Assembly: GCA_900129675.1 (NCBI GenBank)
Contig: FSRD01000002.1
Coordinates: 372,001-436,000, forward strand
From: Bradyrhizobium erythrophlei
GTDB lineage: Bacteria; Pseudomonadota; Alphaproteobacteria; Rhizobiales; Xanthobacteraceae
Direction of reading: 5' to 3'
DNA: 64,000 nt
This document shows positions 15,789 through 25,363 of this stretch, in pieces. A program made the translations under genes and the position numbers. Under the pieces are notes generated by a model. That model ran no database searches. It was not told where the DNA came from and was given only the letters and a program-made list of their open reading frames with translations. Position 1 is the stretch's first letter. Each line of letters begins with the position of its first letter.

Positions 15789-16961
15789 ATGACTGCAGCG
15801 AAGCCCGCTTCGCGGCCCAATGTGCCGTATTTCTCCTCCGGCCCCTGTGCCAAGCGCCCCGGCTGGAACCCCGAAAATCTCAAAGACGCAGCCCTTGGCC
15901 GTTCGCATCGCGCGAAGATCGGTAAAGCGAAGCTCAAGCTCGCGATCGAATTGACGCGCGAAGTTCTTGAAGTGCCCGCGGATTACAGGATCGGCATCGT
16001 GCCGGCGTCGGATACCGGCGCGGTCGAAATGGCGCTGTGGTCGCTGCTCGGCGCGCGGCCCGTCACCACCATCGCCTGGGAATCCTTTGGCGAGGGCTGG
16101 GTCAGCGATATCGTCAAGGAACTGAAGCTCAAGGACGTCACCAAGCTGCATGCCGGCTATGGCGAGATTCCCGATCTTAGCAAGGTCGACCAGGCGTCCG
16201 ACGTCGTCTTCACCTGGAACGGCACCACTTCGGGCGTGCGTGTGCCCAACGCCGACTGGATCAGTGCCACCCGCGAAGGCCTCACCATTTGCGACGCGAC
16301 TTCCGCCGCGTTCGCGCAAACCCTCGACTGGCAAAAACTCGATGTGGTCACGTTCTCCTGGCAGAAGGCGCTGGGCGGCGAAGCCGCGCACGGCATGCTG
16401 GTGCTGTCGCCCCGCGCGGTTGCGCGGCTCGAGAGCTACAAGCCGGCCTGGCCGCTGCCAAAGATCTTCCGCATGACCAAGGGCGGCAAGCTCAACGAAG
16501 GCATTTTCGAAGGCGAGACCATCAACACGCCGTCGATGCTGTGCGTCGAAGACTATCTCGATGCGCTGAACTGGGCGAAATCGGTCGGCGGCCTCAAGGC
16601 CCTGATCGCGCGCGCCGACGCCAACACCAAGGTGCTGGCCGACTGGAAGGCGAAGACGCCGTGGATCGATTTCCTGGCGAAGGATCCGGCGATCCGGTCC
16701 AACACCTCGGTGTGCATGAAGGTGACCGATCCCGCGATCACGTCGCTCTCCGCCGACGCGCAGGCGGATTTCTCCAAGAAGCTGGTCGCGCTCGTGGAGA
16801 AGGAAGGCGCCGGTTACGATTTTGCGCATTACCGCGATGCACCGGCGGGCTTGCGGATCTGGTGCGGCGCTACCGTGGAAGCCAGGGACGTCGCGCTGCT
16901 GACGCAGTGGATCGACTGGGCTTTTGCCGAAATGAAGTCGTCGCTCGCGAAGGCGGCGTAA
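15789..16961 (+). CDS. serC: Phosphoserine aminotransferase
   Basis: PLP enzyme of the phosphorylated serine pathway that converts 3-phosphohydroxypyruvate and glutamate to phosphoserine and 2-oxoglutarate. The protein has 390 residues, the longer alphaproteobacterial form: PNVPYFSSGPCAKRPGW at the N-terminus, GIVPASDTGAVEMALWSLLG, FTWNGTTSGVRVPN, CDATSAAF, and the Schiff-base lysine in TFSWQKALGGEAAHGMLVLSP. serA follows 146 bp downstream on the same strand, so steps 1 and 2 of serine synthesis are linked. A structured leader precedes the gene. Confidence 0.95.
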   Translation: MTAAKPASRPNVPYFSSGPCAKRPGWNPENLKDAALGRSHRAKIGKAKLKLAIELTREVLEVPADYRIGIVPASDTGAVEMALWSLLGARPVTTIAWESFGEGWVSDIVKELKLKDVTKLHAGYGEIPDLSKVDQASDVVFTWNGTTSGVRVPNADWISATREGLTICDATSAAFAQTLDWQKLDVVTFSWQKALGGEAAHGMLVLSPRAVARLESYKPAWPLPKIFRMTKGGKLNEGIFEGETINTPSMLCVEDYLDALNWAKSVGGLKALIARADANTKVLADWKAKTPWIDFLAKDPAIRSNTSVCMKVTDPAITSLSADAQADFSKKLVALVEKEGAGYDFAHYRDAPAGLRIWCGATVEARDVALLTQWIDWAFAEMKSSLAKAA

Positions 16962-16983
16962 GTAGCGTCATCCCATCATCGTC

Positions 16984-17005
16984 ATGGCCGGCTTGACCCG
17001 GCCAT
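16984..17005. repeat. Dispersed palindrome between serC and serA
   Basis: ATGGCCGG-CTTGAC-CCGGCCAT within the CGTCATGGCCGG...CCATCCA context that is a common intergenic repeat in Rhizobiales. It may modulate readthrough from serC to serA. Confidence 0.65.
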
Positions 17006-17107
17006 CCATCCAAAAGATGGCGCGGGTCTCTAGTGCGAAGACGTGCTTCGCACTTTCGCCCGCGGGTGACGACAGCAAATGCATCGTCCAGCAACGGATC
17101 AACACCA

Positions 17108-18697
17108 ATGTCCAAACCCAAAGTTCTCATTTCCGACGCGCTTTCACCCGCCGCCGTGCAGATCTTCAAGGATCGCGGCATCGAGGTCGACTTCCAGCCC
17201 AATCTCGGCAAGGACAAGGACAAGCTCGCCGAGATCATCGGCGATTATGACGGGCTTGCGATCCGCTCCGCCACCAAGGCGACCGCGAAAATCCTGGAGA
17301 AGGCGAAGAAGCTGAAGGTGATCGGCCGCGCCGGCATCGGCGTCGACAATGTCGAGATTCCGGCCGCCACCGCCAGGGGCATCATCGTGATGAACACGCC
17401 GTTCGGAAATTCGATCACGACCGCCGAACATGCCATCACCCTGATGCTGGCGCTGGCGCGCGAAATTCCGCAGGCCGACGCCTCGACGCAGGCCGGCAAG
17501 TGGGAGAAGAACCGCTTCATGGGCGTCGAGATCACCGCCAAGACGCTGGGCGTGGTCGGCTGCGGCAATATCGGCTCGATCGTCGCCGACCGTGCGCTCG
17601 GCCTGCGCATGAAGGTGATCGCGTTCGATCCGTTCCTGTCGCCCGAGCGCGCCAAGGATATCGGCGTGGAGAAGGTCGAACTCGACGATCTGCTCAAGCG
17701 CGCCGATTTCATCACGCTGCACACGCCGCTGACCGAGAAGACCAAAAACATCATCGACGCCGCGGCGCTGGCGAAAATGAAGCCGGGCGTGCGCATCGTC
17801 AACTGCGCCCGCGGCGGACTGGTCGACGAGCAGGCACTGGTCGATGCGCTGAACTCGAAGCATGTCGCCGGCGCTGCCTTCGACGTGTTCGTCGAGGAGC
17901 CGGCGACCAAGAACGTGCTGTTTGGCCATCCCAACGTGATCTGCACGCCGCATCTCGGCGCTGCCACCACCGAGGCGCAGGAGAAAGTCGCACTTCAGGT
18001 CGCCGAGCAGATGTCCGACTATCTTCTGACCGGCGCGATCTCCAATGCGGTGAACTTCCCCTCGATCACGGCCGAAGAGGCGCCGAAGCTGAAGCCGTTC
18101 ATTGCACTGGCCGAAAAGCTCGGCTCGTTCGCCGGCCAGCTCACCGAAACCGGAATCCTGAAAGTCCAGATCACCTATGAGGGCCATGTCGCCGAGATGA
18201 AGATCAAGGCGATCACTTCGGCGGTACTGTCCGGCCTGCTGCGGCCGATGCTGGGCGAGGTCAACGTGGTCTCGGCGCCGGTCGTGGCCAAGGAGCGCGG
18301 CATGGTGGTGGACGAAATCGTCCGCGCCGCGCAGAGCGACTATGAAAGCCTGATCACGGTCGCCGTCACGACCGAGCGGCAGGAACGGGCGGTGTCCGGC
18401 ACCGTCTATCACGACGGCAAGCCGCGGCTCGTCGACATCAAGGGCATCCGTGTCGATGCCGAGTTCGGAAAGTCGATGATTTATGTCACCAATGAGGACA
18501 AACCGGGATTCATCGGCGCGTTCGCCAGCCTGCTCGGCGATGCCAAGATCAACATCGCGACCTTCCATCTCGGCCGGCACAAGCAGGGCGGTGACGCCAT
18601 CGCGTTGGTCGAAGTCGACGGCGCGGTACCCGCCGACGTGCTTGCCAAGGTGCAGGGACTGGCGCAGGTCAAGCAGGCCAAGGCTTTAGTATTCTAG
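17108..18697 (+). CDS. serA: D-3-phosphoglycerate dehydrogenase
   Basis: First enzyme of serine biosynthesis (3-phosphoglycerate to phosphohydroxypyruvate, NAD). 529 residues, the long type. The catalytic and NAD domains show GRAGIGVDNVEIPAAT, NTPFGNSITTAEHAITLMLALAR, the Rossmann GVVGCGNIGSIVADRALG, NCARGGLVDE (catalytic Arg), FDVFVEEPAT (Glu) and CTPHLGAAT (His). An intervening ASB domain follows, and then a C-terminal ACT domain (IYVTNEDKPGFIGAFASLLGDAKINIATFHLGR), which in this family mediates serine feedback. The start chosen, ATG 17108, gives the usual MSKPKVLISDALS. Confidence 0.95.
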   Translation: MSKPKVLISDALSPAAVQIFKDRGIEVDFQPNLGKDKDKLAEIIGDYDGLAIRSATKATAKILEKAKKLKVIGRAGIGVDNVEIPAATARGIIVMNTPFGNSITTAEHAITLMLALAREIPQADASTQAGKWEKNRFMGVEITAKTLGVVGCGNIGSIVADRALGLRMKVIAFDPFLSPERAKDIGVEKVELDDLLKRADFITLHTPLTEKTKNIIDAAALAKMKPGVRIVNCARGGLVDEQALVDALNSKHVAGAAFDVFVEEPATKNVLFGHPNVICTPHLGAATTEAQEKVALQVAEQMSDYLLTGAISNAVNFPSITAEEAPKLKPFIALAEKLGSFAGQLTETGILKVQITYEGHVAEMKIKAITSAVLSGLLRPMLGEVNVVSAPVVAKERGMVVDEIVRAAQSDYESLITVAVTTERQERAVSGTVYHDGKPRLVDIKGIRVDAEFGKSMIYVTNEDKPGFIGAFASLLGDAKINIATFHLGRHKQGGDAIALVEVDGAVPADVLAKVQGLAQVKQAKALVF

Positions 18698-18723
18698 AGC
18701 CGCTGGTGTTTTAAGACGCGGCG

Positions 18724-18754
18724 AATTCACCCTCCCCACAGGGGAGGGTGAATT
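18724..18754. terminator. Hairpin after serA
   Basis: A 14-bp stem AATTCACCCTCCCC/GGGGAGGGTGAATT around the loop ACA, 27 bases after the serA stop. No long U tract follows. It resembles a dispersed GC-rich repeat but is well placed to end the serC-serA transcript. Confidence 0.6.
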
Positions 18755-18944
18755 ACTTCCTGCCGCCGTCGATCTCTCGACCGCGTCATTCCGCGCCGCC
18801 GGCGCCCCCGCGCTGCCTTGGCGGCGCCTTACGGTTACCTCAATCGAACCAGTTCCTTGATCGCAACGTCTCATCACAGGCGGTGGTGCGACTTTTACGC
18901 GTCCGGTGCCACCGGAGCGGCCATAGATTTGCGGGAGGGAATTG

Positions 18945-20609
18945 ATGCGAACGATTGCGAACAGTCTTGTCACGACCAGTCTGGTCATTGTGGCCGCCTT
19001 GGCCGCGCTGCCGGCGCAGGCGGCCGATGTCGACGCCAGCTCTGCCATTGATGCCGTCACGGTCTATCCCGATGGCGCCAGCGTCACGCGGCTCATCACG
19101 CTCGATCTCCCGTCCGGCGACAACACGCTGGTCGCAAAGGATTTTCCGCTGACGCTGGATCCGTCCTCGCTGCGGGTCGAGGGCGAGGCGGGTGCAAAGC
19201 TCACGATCGGCGCCATCGACACCAGGCCGCCGCGCGCGGCGCCGCCTGTCAATCTGCCGGAACTCGACAAGCGCATCGAAGCGCTGAAGGACGAGCGCGC
19301 CAATCTCGATGGTGCGATCAATGCCGCCACCGCGCGCCGCAAGTTTGCCGAGCGATTTGCTGAAACCTCGCCGGCAGGGCTCGGCGAGAAGGGCGAGGCG
19401 CGTCCGATCGCCGAATGGCGCGCGGCTTTTGCCGCGGTCGCCGACGAAGTCGCAAGCGCGGACAGCGCGATCCGTGACGCCGAGCGCAAGCAGCGCGACA
19501 TCGACCGCGACATCGCGCGGCTGGAATCCGATCGCGCGCAGAAGCCGCCGCGCAAGCTCGAGGTTCGGATCGATCTCGCGACTGCTGCTGCGACCAGGGC
19601 GACGCTGCGGGTGACCTACACCGTGCGCAATGCGCGCTGGGCGCCGTTGTACGACGCAAGGCTCGACACAGGCGCGAAGGAGCGCAAGCCCGCGCTCGAA
19701 CTGGTGCGGCGCGCCGAAATCACCCAGAGCACCGGCGAGGACTGGTCGAATGTCGCGCTCGCCGTCTCGACCGTGCGAACCGCGCGTGGCGGCAGCGCGC
19801 CCGAGTTGAATTCGCTGATCGTGCAATATCCGCAACCGCCGCGGCCGATGGGTGGGGTGAGCTCGCTCTCGGATGCAAAACTTCGCGCGATGCCGGCGCC
19901 GATGCCGTCGGCGGCGCCGCCCGAGCAATTCGACAAGGTTGCCGAAGAGCAGCAGGCGGCCGCGGAAGTCGGCGGCTTCCAGGTGATGTTCAAAATTCCG
20001 GGCCGCGTCAGCGTCGGTGCCAGCGAGGGCGCCAAGAGTCTCCGGGTGTCGACGGCGACCATTGCGCCCGATCTCGCGGTTCGCGCGGTGCCGGTCACGG
20101 ATCCCACCGCGTTTCTTGAGGCAAGTTTCAAGCAAGGCGAGGACGCGCCGCTGCTGCCGGGCCGGGTCGCGATCTATCGCGACGGCGTATTCGTCGGCCG
20201 CGGCCAGATGGCGGGTGCCGGCAAGGACGAAACCGTGCGGCTCGGCTTCGGCGCCGACGACAAGGTCAAGATCGAACGCTCCGTCGTCAAGCGCAACGAG
20301 GGTTCGGCAGGCCTGATCGTGACGACGTCGAAGACCGACGAACGCTCGTTCAAGACCAGCGTGCGTAACGGCCATGATTTCCCGATCAAAATTGCGATCG
20401 AGGATCAGTTGCCGGTCAGCGAGAACGAGGACATCGTGGTCGAGATGCTGCAGGCGACGACGGCGCCGACCGCGACCAATCTGCGCGACAAACGCGGCGT
20501 GCTCGAATGGGTATTCGAGGCCAAGCCCGGCGAGGTCAGGGATATCGCATTCGCCTGGCGCGTGCGCTGGCCCAAGGACAAGGCCGTGATCATGACCCCG
20601 GCCGGCTGA
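18945..20609 (+). CDS. DUF4139 domain exported protein
   Basis: 554 residues with a signal peptide (MRTIANSLVTTSLVIVAALAALPAQA-AD). After the N-terminal DUF4140-like strand region (AIDAVTVYPDGASVTRLITLDLPSGDNTLV) comes a coiled-coil stretch (LDKRIEALKDERANLDGAI...RDAERKQRDIDRDIARLES). The DUF4139 beta domain follows with VTYTVRNARWAPLYDARLDT, TQSTGEDWSNVALAVST and, near the end, VEMLQATTAPTATNLRDKRGVLEWVFEAKPGEVRDIAFAWRVRWPKDK. The function is unknown; the eukaryotic and bacterial relatives are called mucoidy-inhibitor A-like. GGGAGGGA lies just before the ATG. Periplasmic or envelope-associated by its signal. Confidence 0.8.
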   Translation: MRTIANSLVTTSLVIVAALAALPAQAADVDASSAIDAVTVYPDGASVTRLITLDLPSGDNTLVAKDFPLTLDPSSLRVEGEAGAKLTIGAIDTRPPRAAPPVNLPELDKRIEALKDERANLDGAINAATARRKFAERFAETSPAGLGEKGEARPIAEWRAAFAAVADEVASADSAIRDAERKQRDIDRDIARLESDRAQKPPRKLEVRIDLATAAATRATLRVTYTVRNARWAPLYDARLDTGAKERKPALELVRRAEITQSTGEDWSNVALAVSTVRTARGGSAPELNSLIVQYPQPPRPMGGVSSLSDAKLRAMPAPMPSAAPPEQFDKVAEEQQAAAEVGGFQVMFKIPGRVSVGASEGAKSLRVSTATIAPDLAVRAVPVTDPTAFLEASFKQGEDAPLLPGRVAIYRDGVFVGRGQMAGAGKDETVRLGFGADDKVKIERSVVKRNEGSAGLIVTTSKTDERSFKTSVRNGHDFPIKIAIEDQLPVSENEDIVVEMLQATTAPTATNLRDKRGVLEWVFEAKPGEVRDIAFAWRVRWPKDKAVIMTPAG

Positions 20610-20640
20610 AGCGGCCAGTGCGGGATCGCGGTCAGGCCGC

Positions 20641-20737
20641 TAGAGCGTAATGGCGTTGAGTTGGATCGTCGCTGGCGTTCGGGTCACCTCTCCCCGCAAG
20701 CGGGGAGAGGGAGATCAACTGAGCATCACGCTCTAAC
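20641..20737. repeat. Nested palindromic repeat between convergent genes
   Basis: The central hairpin CCTCTCCCCGC-AA-GCGGGGAGAGG (20687-20710) lies within an outer pair TAGAGCGT / ACGCTCTA. The same CTCCCCGCAAGCGGGGAG core recurs at 28050-28075. The element sits between the convergent DUF4139 and dehydrogenase genes, where it could serve as a bidirectional terminator. Confidence 0.65.
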
Positions 20738-21776
20738 TGTTCGGACCGCGATCCATGCTGACGGGCTGCCAGCGTCGAAGCGCGGTGTTTTGCAGCACCG
20801 ACGGGTTGACGCAGCTTACGGGCCACATGCCTGACAGCACCAGCGACAATTCGTAGCCGACGCGGCGTTTGCGCGCCTCGTCGAACCGTGCCGAGGCCGA
20901 GGCGACGTGGGCGGTCAGCGTCACGTTTTCCATGGAGAGCATCGGATTGTTGTGCGACGGCGGCTCGGTCTCCAGCACGTCGAGCGCGGCGTGCGCGATC
21001 CAGCCTTCCTGCAAGGCCTTGATCAGCGCCTCCTCGTCCACGGTGGCGCCGCGGCCGGTATTGATGAAGATGGCGCTCTTCTTCATTTGCCGAAAATGCT
21101 TTTCGCCGAGCATGTGGTGCACCTCCGGCCGCGCCGGCGCGTGCATCGACAGGAAATCGGACTGCGACAGCACCTCCGACAACGTCGCCGGGATCACGCC
21201 ATGGTCTGAAATCAGCGTCTCCTGGATGAAGGGATCGTAGGCCATCATGCGAAGCCCGAACGGTGCGGCGCGTTTGGCGACCGCGCGCGCCACCCGGCCG
21301 AACGAGATGAAGCCGAGCGTTTGTCCCATCAGCCGCGGGATCTTCAGCAGCGCCGGGCGGCCCTCCGACCACCGGCCGGTGCGGACCATCTTGTCCTGCT
21401 CGACGAGGCGGCGGAAGCCGGAGAGCAGCAGCATCATGGCGTGGTCGGCGACTTCCTCGATGAAAGTATCGGGAATGTTGGTGACGGGGATGCCGCGCGC
21501 GGTGGCGGCCTTGACGTCGACGCTGTCGACGCCGACGCTGCCGAGCGTGATGACCTTGCAGTTTTCCAGGGCATCGATGACGGTTTTCGTGATCCGCATG
21601 CCCTTGGCGTAGATCGCGTCGGCGGTTTTGGCTGCGGCGATAAACTCGGCCTCATTGGCCGGCGCCTCGACGATCTCGGCGCCGATCGGGTCGAGCGCCT
21701 CCTTTTCATAGTCGTAGCCGCCGCCGGCGACCGTGAAGCTCGCGCCTTTCGGCGTCACCACCCTGTATTTCGACAT
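20733..21776 (-). CDS. D-isomer-specific 2-hydroxyacid dehydrogenase family protein
   Basis: 347 residues of the NAD-dependent D-2-hydroxyacid dehydrogenase fold, closest in look to the C-terminal-binding-protein-like branch. Visible landmarks are GSVGVDSVDVKAATARGIPVTNIPDTFIEEVADHAMMLLL, NTGRGATVDEEALIKAL with the substrate-binding Arg, LDVLETEPPSHNNPML with the active-site Glu, and LTAHVASAS with the His. The nucleotide loop reads GFISFGRVARAVAKR, where the middle Gly of GxGxxG is replaced, so cofactor binding may be atypical. It is distinct from serA nearby. The substrate is unknown. Confidence 0.8.
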   Translation of the reverse strand: MSKYRVVTPKGASFTVAGGGYDYEKEALDPIGAEIVEAPANEAEFIAAAKTADAIYAKGMRITKTVIDALENCKVITLGSVGVDSVDVKAATARGIPVTNIPDTFIEEVADHAMMLLLSGFRRLVEQDKMVRTGRWSEGRPALLKIPRLMGQTLGFISFGRVARAVAKRAAPFGLRMMAYDPFIQETLISDHGVIPATLSEVLSQSDFLSMHAPARPEVHHMLGEKHFRQMKKSAIFINTGRGATVDEEALIKALQEGWIAHAALDVLETEPPSHNNPMLSMENVTLTAHVASASARFDEARKRRVGYELSLVLSGMWPVSCVNPSVLQNTALRRWQPVSMDRGPNS

Positions 21777-22016
21777 TTCCTGCTCCCGATTTGATGTTTC
21801 GGTGTTTGTTGGTGCAGCAGTTCGCCGCCGCCCTCATCTTATTACGCGACCTCACCGGCTTTCTCTACAATCGCCGGTTGCTTGAATCCACGATTGTTTT
21901 TCCTCGTCCGGACTTCTACTGAGATCGATCGTAAGGAAGCGCTAAAGGGTCTCACGATAGCGTGAGGTGGATCAATCCACCAATCGCGTAGCGCGCGCCA
22001 GTTCCCGGAGACCCCC

Positions 22017-23701
22017 GTGAAGCTGACCAACCTCAAGATCACCCCCAAACTCGGCATTTTGGTGGGCGTGACGCTGCTCGGCCTCTGCATTGCAGGCGCG
22101 CTCGCAGGCTATTTGATGCAGCGGGAGATGCTGAACGCGCGCATCGACCAGACCAGGTCGATGGTCGAAATGGTCCGCAATCTGGGCACAAGCTACAAGA
22201 AGCAGGTCGACGCCGGCCAGATGACCAAGGAAGCCGCGATCGCCGAATTCAGCAAGCGCGCCAACGCGATGACCTACGACAACGGCGCCGGCTACATTTT
22301 CGGCACGTCCTATGACGGCATCACCATGATGGCGCCCGATCCAAAGCAGGTCGGCACCAACCGCATGGACGTCGTGACCAATGGCCGGATGCTCTCGCGC
22401 GAGTTGATGGAAGGCGTCAAGGCCAGGGGCGAAATCCTGCTGCCCTATGAATATGTCAAACCCGGCCAGGAAAAGCCGATCCGCAAGATCGGCTATGCCG
22501 TCGCCGTCCCCGGCCTCGACATGTATCTCGGCACCGGCGCCTATCTCGACGATCTCGATGCCAAGCTGGCGCCGATCGCGTGGCTGCTCGGCCTCGCCAT
22601 TCTCGGCATCGCCGTGATCTCCGGCAGCATTGCCTGGGTGATCGGCCGCAGCATCTCGAGGCCGCTCGGTATGCTCGGCGCCCGCATGCAGGCGCTGGCC
22701 GACGGCAAACCGGACGGCGAGATTCCCGGCCTCGGCCGCGGCGACGAGGTCGGCGCGATGGCGGCGACGGTCCAGATATTCAAGGACAACGCGCTGCGAA
22801 TCCGCGGGCTCGAGGAGGCCGAGGCGGCGACGCAGGCGCGCGCTGCCGCCGAGCGCCGCACAGCGATGGAGAATATCGCCAGCGACTTCGAACGCAGCGT
22901 CACCGGCATCGTCCGCTCGGTGTCGACCGCGGCGGCGGGCATGCAGACCACCGCACAGTCGATGACGGCGACCGCGAGCGATCCAGCGCGCGCGCCGCGA
23001 CCGTCGGCGCGGCCTCCGAGAGTTCATCGAACAACGTCGGCACGGTTGCGGCCGCGGCCGAAGAGCTTTCGAGCTCGGTGACCGAGATTTCCCGGCAGGT
23101 GGCGCGTTCCAGCGAGATCGCCAGCAAGGCAGTCGGCGATGCCGAACGCACCAATGCCACCGTTGGCGCCCTGTCCACCGGCGCCGAGAAGATCGGCGAG
23201 GTGGTCAAGCTGATCCACTCGATCGCGGCGCAGACCAACCTGCTGGCGCTCAATGCCACCATCGAAGCGGCGCGCGCCGGCGAATCCGGCCGCGGCTTTG
23301 CGGTGGTGGCCTCCGAAGTGAAGGCGCTGGCCAACCAGACCGCGAAAGCGACCGAGGAAATTTCGGCGCAGGTGGCGGCGATGCAGGCTTCCACCAGCGA
23401 GGCGGTGGCCTCGATCGGCGGCATCACCGAGACCATCGCGCAGATGAGCGAGATCACCGTCAGCATCTCGACCGCGATCGACCAGCAGGGCGACGCCACC
23501 CGCGAGATCGCGCGCAATATCCAGTCGGTCGCGGCTGGGTCCAGCGAGATCAGTGCCCACATCGGCGGCGTCACGTCGGCGGCGTCGGCCACCGGCAAGG
23601 CGGCAACCGAGGTGCTCTCGAATGCCCGCGAACTCGACAACCAGTCCGGCAAGCTGCGCAACGCGGTCGACGAATTCCTGGTCAAGGTCCGCGCGGCGTA
23701 A
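22017..23701 (+). pseudogene. Methyl-accepting chemotaxis protein, interrupted by a 1-base frameshift
   Basis: A membrane chemoreceptor split between two frames. The first frame (22017 to about 22982, GTG start with GGAG) encodes TM1, an sCache_2 sensor (NLGTSYKKQVDAGQMTKEAAIAEF, NGAGYIFGTSYDGITMMAPDP, YAVAVPGLDMYLGTGAYLDD), TM2 and a HAMP domain. The second frame (about 22985-23701) encodes the whole signalling domain, with the hairpin IHSIAAQTNLLALNATIEAARAGESGRGFAVVASEVKALA. Homologous proteins run MTATASETS across the junction; here GAGACCAGC appears as GATCCAGC, one base short. With the base restored the protein would be about 561 residues. It is either a decayed or phase-switched gene or a sequence error. 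Confidence 0.85.
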
Positions 23702-23785
23702 CGTGCCTGTGTAGATTCCATGGGGCGGTGAGCGTGGCCTTTCCGATAGGTTTGGGTTTCCTCACTCGAACCATCGGAGAGTCAG

Positions 23786-24933
23786 ATGCAAGCATCGACC
23801 GTAGACACGCCCACCGCCGGCCATTGTGGCACGATTTTCGTTGCGCTTGAACTGAGCCAGAAGACCTGGCTGGTGACGCTGCACAGCCCGGATCGAGACC
23901 GGATTTCGCGTCACAAGCTCGAGGGCGGCGATCATGCCGGGTTGCTGGCATTGCTGGAGAGTGTCCGGACGCGGGCGGCCGGCAAGCTGGGGACGGCCCC
24001 CAAGGTCGTGACCTGTTACGAAGCCGGCTATGACGGTTTTTGGCTGCACCGGCTGCTGACGGCGGCGGGGATCACCAACTTCGTCTTCGATCCCGCGAGC
24101 ATTGCGGTGGAGCAGCGGTCGCGGCGGGCGAAGACGGACCGCATCGATGGTGAGCTTCTGCTGCGCACGTTGATGGCCTATTTGCGCGGCGAGCCGCGGG
24201 TGGTTCGGATCGTTCGGGTGCCGAGCGTGGAGCAGGAGGACGCCCGTCGCGCCAGCCGCGAACGCGATCGGCTTGTGAAGGAACAGACGGGGCATACCAA
24301 CCGGATCAAGGCACTCCTGCGGCTGGTGGGAATGGCGACCGGGAACCCGCGCCGAGGTGACTGGCTGGGCTGGTTGGCGCGTCAGCGGGACCGGCAAGGC
24401 GATCCGATGCCGCCCGGTCTTTTGTCCGAAGTTAAGCGTGAACACGCGCGGCTGATGCTGGCGCTTGAACAGCTCGCGGCGCTGGAGCAGGCGCCTGTCG
24501 CGGCAGCAACACCTGCCACGGCGCAGATGGCGGAGCGGCGGGATCTGTTGCTGCGGCTCAAAGGATTGGGCCCGGTCTTCGCCGCAACGCTTGCCCATGA
24601 GGTGTTCTACAAGGACTTCCATAATCGGCGCGAGGTCGCCGGCTATTGCGGGCTGGCACCAAGCCCATGGCGCAGCGGCGCATCGATCGCGAGCAAGGGA
24701 TCAGCAAGGCAGGCAATCCGCGCGCCCGCCTCAAGGCTGTTGAACTCGCTTGGCTGTGGCGGCGGCATCAGCCGGACAGCGCGCTCAGCCGGTGGTTCGC
24801 CGCGCGCACCGCCAACGCCGGCAAACGGGCCAAGCGCATCGCCATCGTCGCCCTGGCGCGCAAACTGGTCGTGGCGCTGTGGCGCTATCTCACCACCGGT
24901 CTGGTTCCCGAACAGGCCGTGATGAAGGCATAA
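23786..24933 (+). pseudogene. IS110-family transposase, frameshifted
   Basis: A second IS110 recombinase, about 382 residues when repaired. The frame from 23786 gives FVALELSQKTWLVTLHSPD, YEAGYDGFWLHRLL and SRRAKTDRIDGELL, then GLGPVFAATLAHEVFY and YCGLAPSPWRSG, and then leaves frame. The correct continuation, IDREQGISKAGNPRARLKAVELAWLW through RKLVVALWRYLTTGLVPEQAVMKA, lies in the adjacent frame and ends at 24933. Comparison with the intact copy (SGGIRHEQGVSKAGN) places a single missing G near 24675. The active-site serine region is therefore out of frame and the enzyme is probably inactive. It begins only 84 bp after the broken chemoreceptor. Confidence 0.88.
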
Positions 24934-25270
24934 CAACATGATGTAACGACGCGCCGGCGCTGCGGCTCGTCGCCGCGGCCAGTGCGGAAGGGATGATGAC
25001 CGTGCCACCCATGGGCCGAATAAACAGCCGTCTTGTAGATGGGTCTCATCCTCGTGGCTTCCTCGCCGCAAGCATGCCGGAATGTGGGTACGGATCAACG
25101 ATCCGACCGGATATGAGGTGATGCAGTGAGCTGCAGAAAACTTCGGAAGCCTGTCCTCGCTCGGATACCGCTCGGCGCGCTGCGCTTCGGATGGCTCCGC
25201 GCGCCGCCCTCGCACCATGCCAAACCTAACCCAAGCCCGTCTGAGGTCTTGACTCACAAATCCCCATATG
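24934..25270 (+). other. Non-coding end of the second IS110 element
   Basis: No gene is visible. The block at 25041-25073 (GGGTCTCATCCTC to GCCGCAAGC) matches the block found 142 bases downstream of the first IS110 transposase, in the same orientation and at a similar distance (108 bases here). Because the two elements are otherwise diverged at DNA level in this region, the shared block is a candidate part of a structured guide RNA. The outer boundary of the element is not certain. Confidence 0.5.
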
Positions 25271-25274
25271 AGGG

Positions 25275-25335
25275 TGGGTAGAGCGCAGCGAAACCCACCA
25301 TATTGAAGGTGATGGGTTTCGCTGCGCTCTACCCA
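25275..25335. repeat. Perfect 23-bp inverted repeat
   Basis: Arms 25275-25297 and 25313-25335 are exact reverse complements (core GTAGAGCGCAGCGAAACCC) around a 15-base spacer. The palindrome is followed 28 bases later by the stop codon of the minus-strand EamA gene. It could act as that gene's terminator or be a dispersed repeat unit. Confidence 0.8.
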
Positions 25336-25363
25336 TCCTACGAAACTGCGCGTGCGGGACCCG

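Noticed and set aside
18840..20375. 511-codon minus-strand frame across the DUF4139 gene
   Set aside because: Antisense shadow; the plus strand has a signal peptide, ribosome site and family motifs.
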